The translations under genes and the position numbers were made by a program. This document shows, piece by piece, positions 1-10,954 of a stretch of DNA of 64,000 nt; the first letter of the stretch is position 1; every line of letters starts with the position of its first letter. Origin of the DNA: Isoetes taiwanensis (lineage: Eukaryota; Streptophyta; Lycopodiopsida; Isoetales; Isoetaceae); the NCBI GenBank assembly GCA_021234155.1, contig JAJEKV010000061.1, positions 4,349,153 through 4,413,152 of the forward strand, in the 5' to 3' direction. The notes beneath the pieces were generated by a model that had not been told where the DNA came from, searched no databases, and worked only from the letters and a program-made list of their open reading frames with translations.

Positions 1-9
1 CACGCTCTT

Positions 10-560
10 TCCCGGTAAGGTCAATTATTACTCCACCTTCATTCCCCGGACTTGCAGCCATTGCAGATCCCATTCATAAACTCACGGGTGATGAATCCAC
101 GGGCTTGGAATTCCCAAAGGATGTCGCTTTCCAACAGCTTGAAGCTCTTGCTTACTCGGGCCCGGTTCTTGTTCCTCCTCAATGGGACAAGCCCTTTCAT
201 GTTCATGTCGATGTCGGCGTTTGCTATTGGAGCTGTTCTTTCTCAAGAATATGATGCGCGACACTTGACAAACCAAACCGATACGCCAAACCCGGAAACT
301 CAATTCTCTTTGGCGCAACTACTCGCTGCCCGAGCGAGAAGCCTTGGGTTTAATTTTTTGCGGCCCAACGCTCCGTCACTATCTTTTGGGCAGTCGGATC
401 AAATTCTTTGTTGACCACCAGGCACTTCTTTATTTGATCAACAAATCCACGCCCACGGGCCGCATTGCTCGTTGGGTCCTCTTCGCAAGAATTTGCACCT
501 TTTGAAATTGTTCACAAGGCGTGCAAAACTCATGTTGTCCCCGGATTATCTTTCACGCAT
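10..560 (+). pseudogene. E1-A RNase H domain of pol, frameshifted
   Basis: The fragment encodes the end of RT (a KVNYYSTFIP-like stretch before the first shift) and a Ty3/gypsy RNase H. Recognisable pieces are PPQWDKPFHVHVDV near 170-215, AVLSQEYD near 230-255, FVDHQALLYLINK near 400-445 and the end of the domain (VHKA.KTHVV.DYLSR) near 510-560. These lie in several frames because of small indels. The family role is degradation of the RNA strand during reverse transcription in the particle. Copy B (27330-27835) is shifted at different places, which suggests sequencing error rather than decay. Confidence 0.72.
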
Positions 561-699
561 CCCACGGATGATCCCTCCACTTTGGAGTCTCGAGGCGCCT
601 TTTCCCGACGCTCAACTCTTTACGATCACGGCAACACCACATTGGTTCCACGACTTTCGCAATATCTCCTCACAGCTCTTCCACCGGAAGGGCGCCACG

Positions 700-1900
700 C
701 CTCTCCCGACCCAGCGACAATCTGTCGACATCAATTTCTCCACTGAGGTCCGTGGACTACACCATGGTTGCGTGCCATCTCTACAAAAAGGGTAAGGATA
801 CCATCCTTCCCGACGTGTTCTCCCTCATGAGGTCCCGGATATTGTTCGAGAAGCCCATGAAGGGCTTCGGTGGTGGTCATTTTCATGGTGACACCACGGC
901 ACGCAAAAATCCTTCTTCTTTGGTTATTTTTGGCCCACGCTCTTCAAAGACGCCACGCACGCGCGCCGCGTGTGATGCTTGCCGCGGTGTGGGAAGACCC
1001 ACGGCCCGTGGCGCTCTTCCCTTGGCGCCGGCCGCCGCCCCGCCACTTCCTTCAGCAAATGGGGATGGATTTTTGTGGGCCCCATTGACCCCTCTGCGCG
1101 GCACACCCGTGCCCGCTACATTCCCAGTTCTCACCGACTACGCTACCAAATGGGCGGAAGCTTGCGCACTTCCGGACAACAACTGCGGCAAGCACATCGA
1201 CCAAGGTCATCTATCAACAAATCATCGCGATTTGGCTGCCCAACGGAGCTGGTCAGTGATCGTGGTGTCCATTTTATTAATCATACCATCAAGGAGCTGG
1301 CGGATTATCTCCTGATACATCATCACAAGAGCACACCTTACTATCCTCAAGGGAATGGTTTGGCAGAAAGCACCAACAAAACTCGGTCACAATTCTCAAG
1401 AAAATTTGTGACGCTTCTTCTGACCGACGGCAAAACAAACTTTCTACTATTCTTTGGGCTTACAATACTTGTTTCAAAATAGCTACAGGTCACACTCCTT
1501 TCAAATTGGTTTATGGTCAAGAAGCTCTCATGCCTTTTGAGTACATTCTCCCAACTCTCCGTTTTCAAGCGGCTCTGACCCATAATCACTTTCTTTGCAC
1601 TCAAAGAAAGGGTTTATCAATTGGAACAGTTGGATGAACTTAGGCGTGATGCTTATGTTCGTGTTCTTCATGGACAACGGTTGCAGAAATCATTGCATGA
1701 CAAAAGACTTAAGACAAAAACATTCAAAGAAGGAGATTTGGTTCTTCTTTATGATTCTCGGTACAAAAATTTTAGGGTAAGCTAAAGTTTAGATGGCTTG
1801 GCCCTTATCAAATTGTTCAAGTGGTTCAACCAGCGTTTTCGGTAGGTTTGAGTTAGATGGAACTCCATTACCTACATTGGTTAATGGCTTTTCGCCTCAA
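700..1900 (+). pseudogene. E1-A integrase domain of pol, frameshifted
   Basis: The order is that of a retroviral-type integrase. There is a degenerate zinc-binding part (about 750-1000), then the catalytic core with MDFCGPID near 1065-1090, TDYATKWAEA near 1132-1160, VSDRGVHFINHTI near 1250-1290 and YYPQGNGLAEST near 1338-1375. A C-terminal stretch follows (PFKLVYGQEALMPFEY near 1495-1545, then a region ending about 1900). The canonical D, D and E residues can all be read, but in different frames. Here the core keeps GLAEST, where copy B has lost the CAG, so this copy is the better read locally. Confidence 0.75.
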
Positions 1901-2830
1901 AACATTTTATACCACAGAGAGTGCAAATCAACAAGCGGATCTTCCGATCCGGACACCAACACATTATAGGTGATAGTGATACAAAAATGGGCTCGAGCCC
2001 TATCTACTACGTCCTAAAAGGAGAACACCCTCTACTCGGGCCCGGAACACCCGCAGGTAATATCGCGAGATGTGGTACCGGTTGTGCTTTCGAGGGTCCC
2101 GGTAGCAGTGCGAGAATCACCTCCATCCGTTGGTGTGGGGATCGACATGCTCGACCATCAAGCACACCACCCGTCCATAGCAATGCTAACGATTGTGGCA
2201 CCGCCGAGAGGTCGGGCAGTCCATTTTGCGCGTAATCCACTCCGGGCGGTTGGAAGGCATAGTGCATTTGTCATGCAAAACCGGAAGGAATATATCTTGG
2301 CGCCATCCGGGTGTCTCCGCTTCCACCTCTGCTTCTCTTATATAGCCAACCGAGGAACTCCCCGTCGACGTGGACCAATCAAAAAATCGCCAGCGTGTGT
2401 TTGCAATGCAAGGTTTGTTTCTAAAATGAGAATCTTTTCTCCGCCGCATATCTAGCCATGGTACCAACCGACACATTCGTTTTAATGATATCCCGCCCGA
2501 GTTGCGGCATTAAATGCCATTCCTTCTTTTCACGCGGTCGAACATTAATGTGTGTCCTTTTTTTGTCACATCCATCATTCTCTCACGCCCCTCATCTCCA
2601 CCGTTCATTGCTTTTTCCCTTTGTTGTTTGGGGACTTAGCCAAATTTTTGCCTCTCAATCGCCTCCTTGGCATCTTTTGACACTGGCACCATCAGCGGTT
2701 GCGGCCTTCGCCCTCATCATGCCCCTTCACCCACATTTGCGCGCCCTAAACCTTTTTAGATCTCTCTGGCCTTCCGTCTTCATCTCCGCTCTCCGCCTTT
2801 ACAACACCGTTCTTTTCCGAAGCTCTTTAC
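1900..2830 (+). other. E1-A spacer between integrase and the extra ORF, with TATA-like box
   Basis: No conserved coding frame is seen over about 930 bases. A TATA-like sequence (TTATATAG, 2338-2345) follows a pyrimidine-rich stretch, and TC-rich sequence runs up to the start of the next ORF. The same arrangement recurs in copy B (TATA at 29573-29579). It could be an internal promoter for the extra ORF. Confidence 0.45.
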
Positions 2831-2831
2831 C

Positions 2832-5762
2832 ATGGCTGCACCAAAATTTCCTACACTTCGCCTCTTTGCTCGGGGGAACCGGCTCTTCGGTCGGTATCTT
2901 TCTTGGCGCCACTTTCAGGTGAAGCCCTTGTTGGCTGAATCGTGAAGTCATGCAGAGCGCCGAAGCTTTTATGAATTCTCACAAATGGAACTTAGGCTCC
3001 AAATCGGACGGTTAGGCGGTTGAAGCGCTCACACATCAGCGACCGCATGGATACACTCACGATTGGTCGATGGCACCACCATTTCATTGACCCGGCACCT
3101 AATTTACGAGGTATTCCATATCCTTTGCAAACCCCTTGTTTGTCTTGGTACGCCATACAAGATCTAGATGTCACCGAAGTTTGGTGCTCACGCTTATCGC
3201 AAAAGCGTGCATCGCGACAAATATTGACAAGCCCCATGAAACTTTTGTTAAGTTTACGTGGCATAAGTTCATGGGTATTCTATCAAGAACACCCATATCA
3301 ATAAGCCTTTCTATAATATGGTGATCTTTGCTACTTGCTCCAACCACCACATTGATTGGCCCCAATTATTGTTCTACCGTCTTCTCCAAGAAGTTGTAGT
3401 CTTGGGCCGCCACTTCTATCTCTGAAGTTTCCGTGGGAGGCCATCTTCAAGCCCTCATCTGTCATTACTTTCCTCCCACACCTCCTCATTCTCATGATTC
3501 CACTCGGGCGGTCCCTTCCTCGGACTCACCAAGTCGGCACTTCACGCCCTTCTTCTTACGGTCATGTCAAAATTCCACTCACATGTCACTTTGTCTCCTC
3601 CTCCTTCTGAGAAACAAAGCACTCCAGTTCACACCATGTCTCACAAACCTCCCAAACAAGGCCAGCTTGAGGCTCCACCACCACGGCACCCTCGGCTTTT
3701 GTATCGAGATCGCCGGGATGTTCAAAAGCCTTGCTCTCAAGTTACAAGAATCCCAAGAAGCTCTCATGCATGGGGTTCAAAGCGCCCTGGAGGCCTCGGA
3801 CAGCGATTCACGGAAGTGACCTTCAAGCTGCTACCACGCAAATGAATACTCACGGAGACCCGGCTTCAAGACAAGCCACGAAGTCTTTTTACTGGGCGAG
3901 TGAAGATCTCAAGGCTGCCCAAAATCAGATTACTCGGCTTGCCGACATCAGCACAATTGCGGAACCACCATTCAAGAATTATTGGAGCAGGTCAAGGCCG
4001 AGAGACTCTTTTGGTTGCCAAAGATAAAGATATTGCCAAACTCAACACTTGGTATAGAACTCTCTCTAATTACAACACTCAAAGCACAAGACCTTACGGT
4101 AGCGTGGCCTTTCAAATTGCCTCTTTGACCTCTCGGCTCCACATCTCTCAAGATCACCACGAAGGTTGAGAAGCGAAAAATTCTTGATGGCCGAGATTGC
4201 CGGTGCTTCGACTCAATGCTCCTGGGCAATCCTCCTCACATGTCACGACTTCGAAGCGGGTCCATGACCATCCACGCCTTGTTAAAAAAGGACAACCGGA
4301 TCCGTGACCTCGAACAACGACTTCTGACAAGTTATTCGGTCTGGCATGAGGCTCGAACCAAACTTGGCGGCTATGTTACCATAGCTAGCAACCTCCACGT
4401 TGACTTCCTGTTCCTTCCGGTTATCACGGATTATGTGGTTGCCCGACGCCACCTCTTTTTCTGAAGTGGCATGGGGCTGATGGTCTATTGATGTTCCCCT
4501 GCGCCTTTGCAGATTTTCTTCGGATCGGCGGACCTCTCTGTTGAAGACAAAGGTTTATCTTTGCGCCCTTTTAGTCTTTGATCTCATTCTTTGTGGACGA
4601 TCCGGATTTCATCACCTTCCGAAGTTGTTGACCAATGGCATACATTTTCATGATTTCTATCTAGGCGATACCCGGACAAATTTCGAGATGGGCCACACGG
4701 AACTTTCGGGGTGACCCCACCCTTCAATGGTTGCTTTTGGATAACAACTCCTATCTGGCTGATCATGATCGGACACACGCTCTTCATCAAGAGTACATGC
4801 ACGAGCTTGCTCATCATTTGCCTCTCGGCAAGCCGAGGTACAGAGATAAGGAAGTATCACGGGACATCCCGAGGATCTTCCCTTTGCACAAGTTTATATG
4901 CGACACCTCGCGGGTTACAATCAAGCTGCGTGCTCTTCTCGATAGCAAGAAGGCGGTTCCACGGGTTGGGATAGCCCCACAGCAAATTCTCGGCTCCACC
5001 TTACATTTTGGGACCATTGGTGCAAAGCTCTTGATCCGCTCATGTCCGAGAATTCGAGGAGAGCTTCGACCCACCCCCGGGCATGATCCCTCTCCCTATG
5101 CTTCCCCCAGGTGTTCCTCCACGCCCCGGGTTCTTGACCTCGATTGGCGTCTCCCTTTTGGACCAAAGTCATGGATGGTCATCTTTGGATGGACTCCACC
5201 TCGAGATCTCTCCGGATCTCGGGTGGGATCCCGTTTTGTTCGCCGCTCCAATTGGGAGGATGGTGCCACCCTTGATAACACTACCAATTGGATTTATATT
5301 CCCAATGGCGTGGTTGGCAGCGCCCTGCTGATGCTCTTCATGGTCTTGACACCTTCTTGCGAGAACGCAACCACCTCACCGGATCCTTCGAGATAACCGT
5401 CAAAGCCGGTTTGTCGTCTTTGCTCTCAAATGCATCCCGGTGAGCTCTTTAAATCGGGCGTCCCATCTTTCTTTGCAATCCGAGAATGCGGCGTCGATTG
5501 CCGCCGGTCTCGGACCGCCTACTCATGGGTGCCGGTTTGTTTCTTCGAAGCCCATCTTTGCCCTTGAAGACATGGTGCGCTCTCATTTTCTCATTGACGC
5601 CGATCCGCCCTTGGGCTCAACCTCCTCCGCTCTTCAAATACGCCGGGATCTCATTGGCACTTACCATAATGGTGCCCGTCCTCACTCCCGTGAGGATCAC
5701 TTTCGCCCGATGGCTTCAGCCCTGAAACACTTCCTCCTTTTCTTCACTCACGAGTGTCGTTT
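2832..5762 (+). pseudogene. E1-A extra ORF region (aORF), function unknown
   Basis: About 2.9 kb lies between integrase and the polypurine tract, more than pol processing needs. Reading starts at an ATG in good context (ACCATGG, 2832), giving MAAPKFPTL. Later pieces readable across frames include a Gln-rich helical stretch (LQESQEALMHGVQ, near 3745-3785; EDLKAAQNQITRLAD, near 3903-3945) that looks like coiled coil. A C-terminal part near 5260-5400 contains NWEDGATLDNTTN. No known domain is recognised. Tat-lineage Ty3/gypsy elements (Retand type) are known to carry an extra ORF in this position, so the call rests on position and lineage. Frame breaks differ from copy B. Confidence 0.5.
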
Positions 5763-5774
5763 GGTGGGGGAGTG
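5763..5774 (+). promoter_or_regulatory. E1-A polypurine tract
   Basis: The purine-rich run GGTGGGGGAGTG lies directly upstream of the 3' LTR. The matching place in copy B is GGGGGGAGG at 33015-33023. In this family it primes plus-strand DNA synthesis. Confidence 0.7.
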
Positions 5775-6368
5775 TGAGTCCTGTGCCTCTGTACATGGGA
5801 CTATTCATGCATCTGACGGACCAGGTCAAGCTCAAGGATCCATGAGGCAGCGCAGGTCGGTCGTCCAAGGCCAATGAGAAGACCAAGCAGCGAGACCACG
5901 CGGTCAAAGCACGGGTGCGCGCCAAGAGGCGCCCGCGACAAGTGATGACCCGTCCTGACGTCGGCGTCGGTGTGATTCTAGGCACTTCAAGAGGCACCAA
6001 ATTCATTCCTGCAAATCAGGCCTCCTTCCGAGTCGACGGCACCGAGATCAGTCAGAGTGTCTATATTGGGCCAAAGGCCATTGTACTATATATATGAGTA
6101 GAGCTAGCACATAAGTTTTAGATGAGTTTTGAGTCTTGTCTCTTTTCAGTCTTCTCTCGATTGCGAGAGCTCATGTATGTTCATCATTGATATCAAGGAA
6201 GCTTATCATTTTTCTCTCATTGTTCTCTTTTGTTCTGTTTTCCTCTTCTTGTTCTCTTCTTGCAAATCCCGCGTGACATAGTCCCCCGGATTCTCCTGTT
6301 AGATCCACGGGTCCTCACAGAGGGCTGTCTTGCAGGAGTTCCCGAACCCAGACCCCAAACACACAGGA
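5775..6368 (+). repeat. E1-A 3' LTR
   Basis: About 594 bases begin TGAGTCCTG. They match the 5' LTR at 22645-23239 and the 3' LTR at 33024-33623 along their length. Shared blocks include TGGGACTATTCATGCATC, the TATA region TACTATATATATGAGTAGAG near 6084-6103, and TGTTCATCATTGATATCA. The right end is placed from the target duplication and is good to a few bases. Confidence 0.82.
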
Positions 6369-6373
6369 GGTGT
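6369..6373. repeat. Probable E1 target-site duplication GGTGT
   Basis: GGTGT follows the 3' LTR and matches GGTGT at 22640-22644 before the 5' LTR of copy B. Removing E1 plus one repeat rejoins HG1 coding sequence (CCCACGGTGTCGGTTTC). Base errors around the LTR ends leave some doubt. Confidence 0.55.
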
Positions 6374-6461
6374 CGGTTTCTAAGCCCCATACCCTTGCGG
6401 AGGACCTGGCAGAGATTAGTGCAACATTGAACGAAATGGGCGAAGTCTTTCTTTATAAAAG
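6374..6461 (+). pseudogene. HG1 exon remnant between E1 and the hairpin intron, copy A
   Basis: This reads SKPHTLAEDLAEISATLNEM and then GEVFLYKR. It ends at a good 5' splice site (AAAAG|GTTAGT, GT at 6462). With E1 and one GGTGT removed it is contiguous with the HG1 exon that ends at 22639. The frame that continues best across the join is not the frame of the DGQHS motif, so at least one indel lies between. Confidence 0.6.
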
Positions 6462-7010
6462 GTTAGTATATTAGGTGGCCTTTAGTTAAATATATCAAGT
6501 AGGAATAACAGTAGTAGACTAGGTCGGCCTGTGTTGAGGGCGTGTCAATGGCGTGTATCCATCTTGACAATTTCGGATGAATACGCCGCACGCAATTGGC
6601 AATGTACCGCCTTCGTTCCGGCATGTATTTATAGGCGTGAATTGCCTGTTGAATACACGCCAGAAGCATTTTGAACAGGCAGTACATTGCCAATTCGCGC
6701 CTGGCGTTGCTCCTATGAATACACGCCAGAAGCATTTTGAACATGCAGTACATTGCCAATTCGCGCCTGGCGTGTATTCATGTTGACAATTCGCGAATGA
6801 ATACACGCCAGGCACGAATTGGCAATGTACTTCCTGATCAAATTGCTTCTGGCGTGTATTCATCCGCGAATTGTCAGCATGAATACACGCCAGCGCTCAA
6901 CGCCTTACGGCTTTGTCGTTTCCTAATTATCTGTTTGCTTGATCTAAAAGCGGTTCATTTTGTATGCCCTGCTCATATTGGGTGACATGATTTTTTCTTA
7001 TTATTTGCAG
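6462..7010 (+). other. HG1 intron, copy A, filled by an inverted-repeat array
   Basis: The intron is bounded by GTTAGT at 6462 and a pyrimidine-rich acceptor (TTATTATTTGCAG) ending at 7010. It contains the hairpin modules at about 6545-6895. The equivalent in copy B is 33717 to about 34263, where the acceptor reads TTTTTATTCGCGG, probably a damaged CAG. Confidence 0.6.
6545..6895. repeat. Modular inverted-repeat (hairpin) array in the HG1 intron
   Basis: Two short modules occur in both orientations. GAATACACGCCAG is at 6651, 6717, 6799 and 6881, and inverted at 6767-6779 and 6849-6861. AATTGGCAATGTAC is at 6594 and 6817, and inverted at 6682 and 6748. The arms 6716-6781 and 6798-6863 are near-perfect reverse complements around a loop of about 16 bases and would make a stem of about 65 bp. 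Weaker module pairs flank it. No coding potential or transposase is seen. Confidence 0.85.
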
Positions 7011-9695
7011 CCCTTACGTTAAATTTCTCGTCATGCCCACCGGCAATGGATAGAATATGGAAGGCTGCTGCAAACAAAGCGGGGAGGAGCGAAGTCGAGG
7101 AGTTTAAGGCATTGGAAAGACCTTGGCTCGGACTATCATCAAGATAAGAAACCAAGGGAAAAAGCGGGGAAAAAATTGGGAGGAAGCGGGCGAGGGCGTC
7201 GCAGGCGACTTCGAGTCCTGAGATCGTACAAGATCGTCTTCGCTAAGGACGAAGTTTGGGCGAAGTGGAACGAGTTCTGGGATGCTTATGCTCAGAAACA
7301 ACTGCCAGACTCAATGGGGAGAGTGTCTCCTCAAAATACTTCAATATTTGATTTGAATACTACCGAGATGAGGAAAGTACATGGCCTTCAAGATGATGAA
7401 ATCATTTGGTTGTTAAATCAATGCATAAACAAAGAAGTTCTGTACAAGAAGGCTTCTTCAGTGAAGGACACAATGTCCTTCATTGATTGTTGCACTCATA
7501 TAAAGAACATGCGAGTTATGAAGGTAGCAGTTGGTGAAGAACTTCAGAAGCTATCTGTTGATATAACATTGTCTGAACTCGGCCTGCGAGACAAGTATGG
7601 AGTGTCTGCTGATGACATCAAGAAATACGTCTTCTGGTCGAAGGAATTTCTGCAAAACAGGAAATCAAAGAACCAACAGCACAACACAAAACTATCAGAT
7701 AAGGTGATGGTTGAGCTGAGAAGAAAGGTTGTCGTCCTGAAAGATGTTGGTGGTGACTTACCTGCACTCCAATGCCTGGTCTCTACTGGCTATAAAGGTC
7801 TCCTACCCGATACAACAATAGGCCCTCGCAATATTTCTCTGTTTGTATTGGATAGCAGGACTGCAAACGGAGAGAAGGGGATGACTCAACAAGAGTACAA
7901 CAGTTTTTTTACTAGCTGCATAGGCTTAACAACTGAGAAGCTCTTTACTATTGTCATCATATGCCCCCCAGAAGAGCCTCATATGCATGCTTTGGTGGCT
8001 TCATACGACTTGGAATGTCTAAAGGTCGTTAGGGAAGTTTCTCTTCTCTTTGAGACAAAGGATACTGATTTGAGGATGCAGTTTAAAAGCGCTTGTATAA
8101 TCTTCATAATAATATCCCCTTGTGCCAGATGACGACTATGAGGTAGCTAAGAGCAAAGGGGCATCAGATAAAGGTGCATGGCAGTGTTTTCTTTTTGATG
8201 AACCCAATTTGAAAAATGTCTTCTACAAAGCAGATGATGAGGATGAAGTGAATGAAAGCGAGGAATTTGATATTCCTAATCTCTACCGGAAAGACATCAC
8301 TCTGGAATTGTTGACAAAAGAAAAGGGGCCCTTGAATAAACATGGGTTTGCAATCAATCTGGCAAGCTATCTTGTTGAGGCATTTGCACCACTTGATACC
8401 ACTTGCTGTGAATTACATGTTGGATGGTATATTGGTAGAGAAGCCCTGAAGACATCAAGAAGATGTTTAAGTTTCGTCAACGATAACCAGTCCAGGGATT
8501 TCCTTGAAGTGTTTTTCGAAAAGGTACTAGCCACGGTGATTGGGGTCTATCAAAAGATAAAACCGTTGGCTTTGGTACTTTACAAAGGCGGAAGCGGACT
8601 ACTAGTTCACAAAAGCCTCCAAGTGCAACTCGAGGAATGTTCAAAAGCAATGCAACCCCGAGGAGAAGGCCGCAATGTTAAGCGGGAACATGAGATCATG
8701 GAGAAAAATATGGACTCCATGCTTGATAATATTGCAGCCGGTAATATCCGGCTTAGGGGTAACTCACGGTAGTTCGATACCAGCCGGGGAAGATCATGCA
8801 AGCTCAAGTGCAACCACTGAAGTTAGGAATCAAAACCCTGTGGTAGCTTTCATAGAAGAGAACGTGTCCGCACTAAACCGTGGAGTTGATGCTTCTGGCA
8901 GTAAGCATCTAGGGAGTGAAGTAGGCCTTCGGCTTTGGGGATGATGGCGATGATGAAAGGTAATTCATGCGGGCGCGATATGTAGCTTACTTGTGGCCGG
9001 ACAAAAGGCGCTTGGCGTGTATTGCGAACCACTTTTGCATGACTAACTCTTTGTTTTCCATGGTTGAGGGCTCCACACGCTTGTGACAAAATCATTGTCT
9101 TGATCGAATGGTGTCTGTGTAAAGCGTTTCCTAAGAAGCTTATTACGGGGATGACTTGAGCAAGTCCCTCTAGAATCGAATACTAAGTGGATCTATCCTC
9201 GTCCACACTTAGAAGATATGATGAATGAGGCGTTGATTGTTTTGAGTTGCCATCGGTCCTCAATGGAGCGAGAAATGTTGATGAAGCACTTTCGGGGGTG
9301 TTACCGGGCATAAATCGAGACTTTGTGACAATTTGGGACAAAGTAAGTGTATAAAGTTTCAACATCAAGAGATCCGGATGGCAAACCCGGTCTTCGTGAA
9401 ATCTTGGTACTATGATGGATCAACTTGGCATTCAAAGAAAGAGGACATCATAATAGTAGATGATGATGCTCTTAAGTGCTTTTTATAATCAAAGGTCGGG
9501 CTCTAAATCCACCAACTTATACTCCACAAGATTACTCAGCGGATGAGTTTCTAGTACTATTCATGTCCATCATGGTGGCTTGGGCTTTGGTAAAAGCGAT
9601 GTCGGATATTGTCAAAGCATCGAACTAGATCGGACTAAGGAGATGGATCCTATCTTGAGAGTTATTTGACAAAGAAAGGACTAGTCCCTCCATGA
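7011..9695 (+). pseudogene. HG1 3' part, copy A: unknown plant protein, exons with frameshifts
   Basis: The longest clean stretch runs from about 7215 to 8090, starting near WAKWNEFWDAYA and holding YGVSADDIKKY, LPALQCLVSTGYKG and EPHMHALVASYDLE. After one shift it continues at 8125-8770 with an acidic segment (DDEDEVNESEEFD, near 8238-8275). A good 5' splice site (GAAAG|GTAATT) follows at 8959/8960. A further exon around 9080-9230 reads WIYPRPHLEDMMNEA. The C-terminus ends at a TGA at 9693-9695. There are no transmembrane segments. I do not recognise the family. Copy B is intact where this copy fails (for example 36675-36962), so the breaks are mostly sequence error and the gene may be functional apart from the E1 insertion. 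Confidence 0.6.
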
Positions 9696-9960
9696 TGTAA
9701 TCTTCATATCAAGTGAATACAATGTAAAAAGTGTTCTATGTATATTGATGTGTTGTTATCTACAAATGCTAATCAAACACCACATTCTTCTCACTAAAAC
9801 AAGAAAATGTTAAACCACCCACTACTATAATGCAAAAATTTGCAACAATGCAAAACAGCATGTCACACAACACAACACTATATTGAAAAAAAGGGTATGC
9901 AAAAATGGCATGCTTTTGGAACAGATATAAACCCAATTTAAATGAATTATGGTTATATTT
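9696..9960 (+). other. HG1 3' flank, probable 3' UTR, copy A
   Basis: This is AT-rich non-coding sequence after the HG1 stop, almost identical to 36963-37225 of copy B. No clear polyadenylation hexamer is seen; AATGTAAAAAG at 9719-9729 is a weak candidate. Nothing else is recognised. Confidence 0.4.
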
Positions 9961-10950
9961 ATAGCGTATATTTCCCTGGAATGTCACAATGCGACCTGGA
10001 GGTGGATCCTAGTTTGCATTGCCAGGTGCCGATAAGTCGCATTTTCACAACAGGTCTTCCAGGAGCAGCTGCCTTCAGCCTGAACGAAGGCATGGACGCA
10101 TTCCGAGGAGTTGGAGCAAGTCAGGGATCAGGTAAATGGTTATTCTGTTGTGCAATGCCGACTTTTAGTCCGGCAATGAGCTGGTTTAGCATGTTAGTTC
10201 AGCCTTAGAGGCCTTATAGATTCTGAGATCACAAGCCCTAACAAAGGAACCTAACTATGGATGTTTAGGTAGATAGATTAGATGTTATTCTATATTTCAG
10301 TCCTTTGATGATGATGGTGTTCTTTGATAGATGCTTTCCTATGTATTGGGAAGGGGGGTAGAGACCCTGAAAGCCTCAGTAGTTGATGTATCTAGATAGC
10401 CTCATTAATTCCCAATTAATGTGGCCCATGTGCAAGAGCCCGCCTGGTTGTGAGTGGCGGGGCTAGACCGGTGGAATAAGGGGGACTTGCCCCATCATTG
10501 ATTGAACCCTCTGGTGTGTAAAGCCTACCAGGGATCTTAGTGGGCTAGGCTTAATGGTTTGCGACTGCGTGTGGGCAAGGCATGAGCTCGTCACCTCTCG
10601 GGTGATGCGTCACCTTCAATGAGGTTCAAGTCGAATACGGGCAGTGGCCTTCTAGCCGCCAGTGATGGGCGTGCATGCCTTTGGAGGGGAGGTGACTCTC
10701 CTCCTGCCTCATCGGGACTGGGGAGATGCAACCCAGTAGTAGCCCTCTTGGCTATGCACCCGGCAGGCTACGGTTCGGTCCCAAGTCTTTTCAACCTACT
10801 CTACAAAGTGTGCACGGGAGGGGCGGATGGAGTGGACTACCCAACAGCCATGTTCTCATGCCAGCCCAATCCATTTATCATCAATTCAGTCTGCATTGAC
10901 TTCTGGAGACCCAAGCCGTCAGTCGATTCCCCAGCCGAGTAGCGATACCC
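9960..10950 (+). repeat. E2 partial 5' LTR, copy A
   Basis: The block shares ordered sequence with the E4 LTR (reverse complement of 53795-55444) and with the right part of the E2 3' LTR (47886-50839). Shared segments are GGATCAGGTA, TATTGGGAAGGGGGGTAGAGA, GTGTGTAAAGCCTACCAGGGATC, and the CAAAGTGTGCACGGGAGGGG region near 10803-10845. It stops in mid-LTR near 10950 and joins RNase H directly. The left limit is uncertain. Confidence 0.65.
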
Positions 10951-10954
10951 TACG

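Larger units (their letters stand above)
1..6368 (+). mobile_element. E1 copy A: 3' part of a Tat-like Ty3/gypsy retrotransposon
   Basis: The RNase H, integrase, extra-ORF region and 3' LTR match the full copy at 22645-33623. The left part is outside the window. It is the same insertion as in copy B, since the same HG1 sequence follows it, and is therefore a duplicate rather than an independent insertion. Confidence 0.88.

Noticed and set aside
883-1134. Minus-strand frames opposite E1 integrase, Pro/Arg/Gly-rich
   Set aside because: They are shadows of the GC-rich integrase linker on the opposite strand.
6519-6863. Long minus-strand frame over the intron hairpin array
   Set aside because: It consists of repeated modules read through. 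Its repeats (MNTRQK, QCTACSKCFWRVF) are produced by the inverted-repeat DNA, and copy B does not keep the frame.
6545-6895. CRISPR-like array
   Set aside because: Repeats occur in both orientations with unequal spacing and no cas genes, in a plant-type intron.
9942-10208. 88-codon frame before the E2 LTR block
   Set aside because: It overlaps sequence aligning to the E4 LTR, and copy B shows it shifted. It is LTR sequence rather than a gene.
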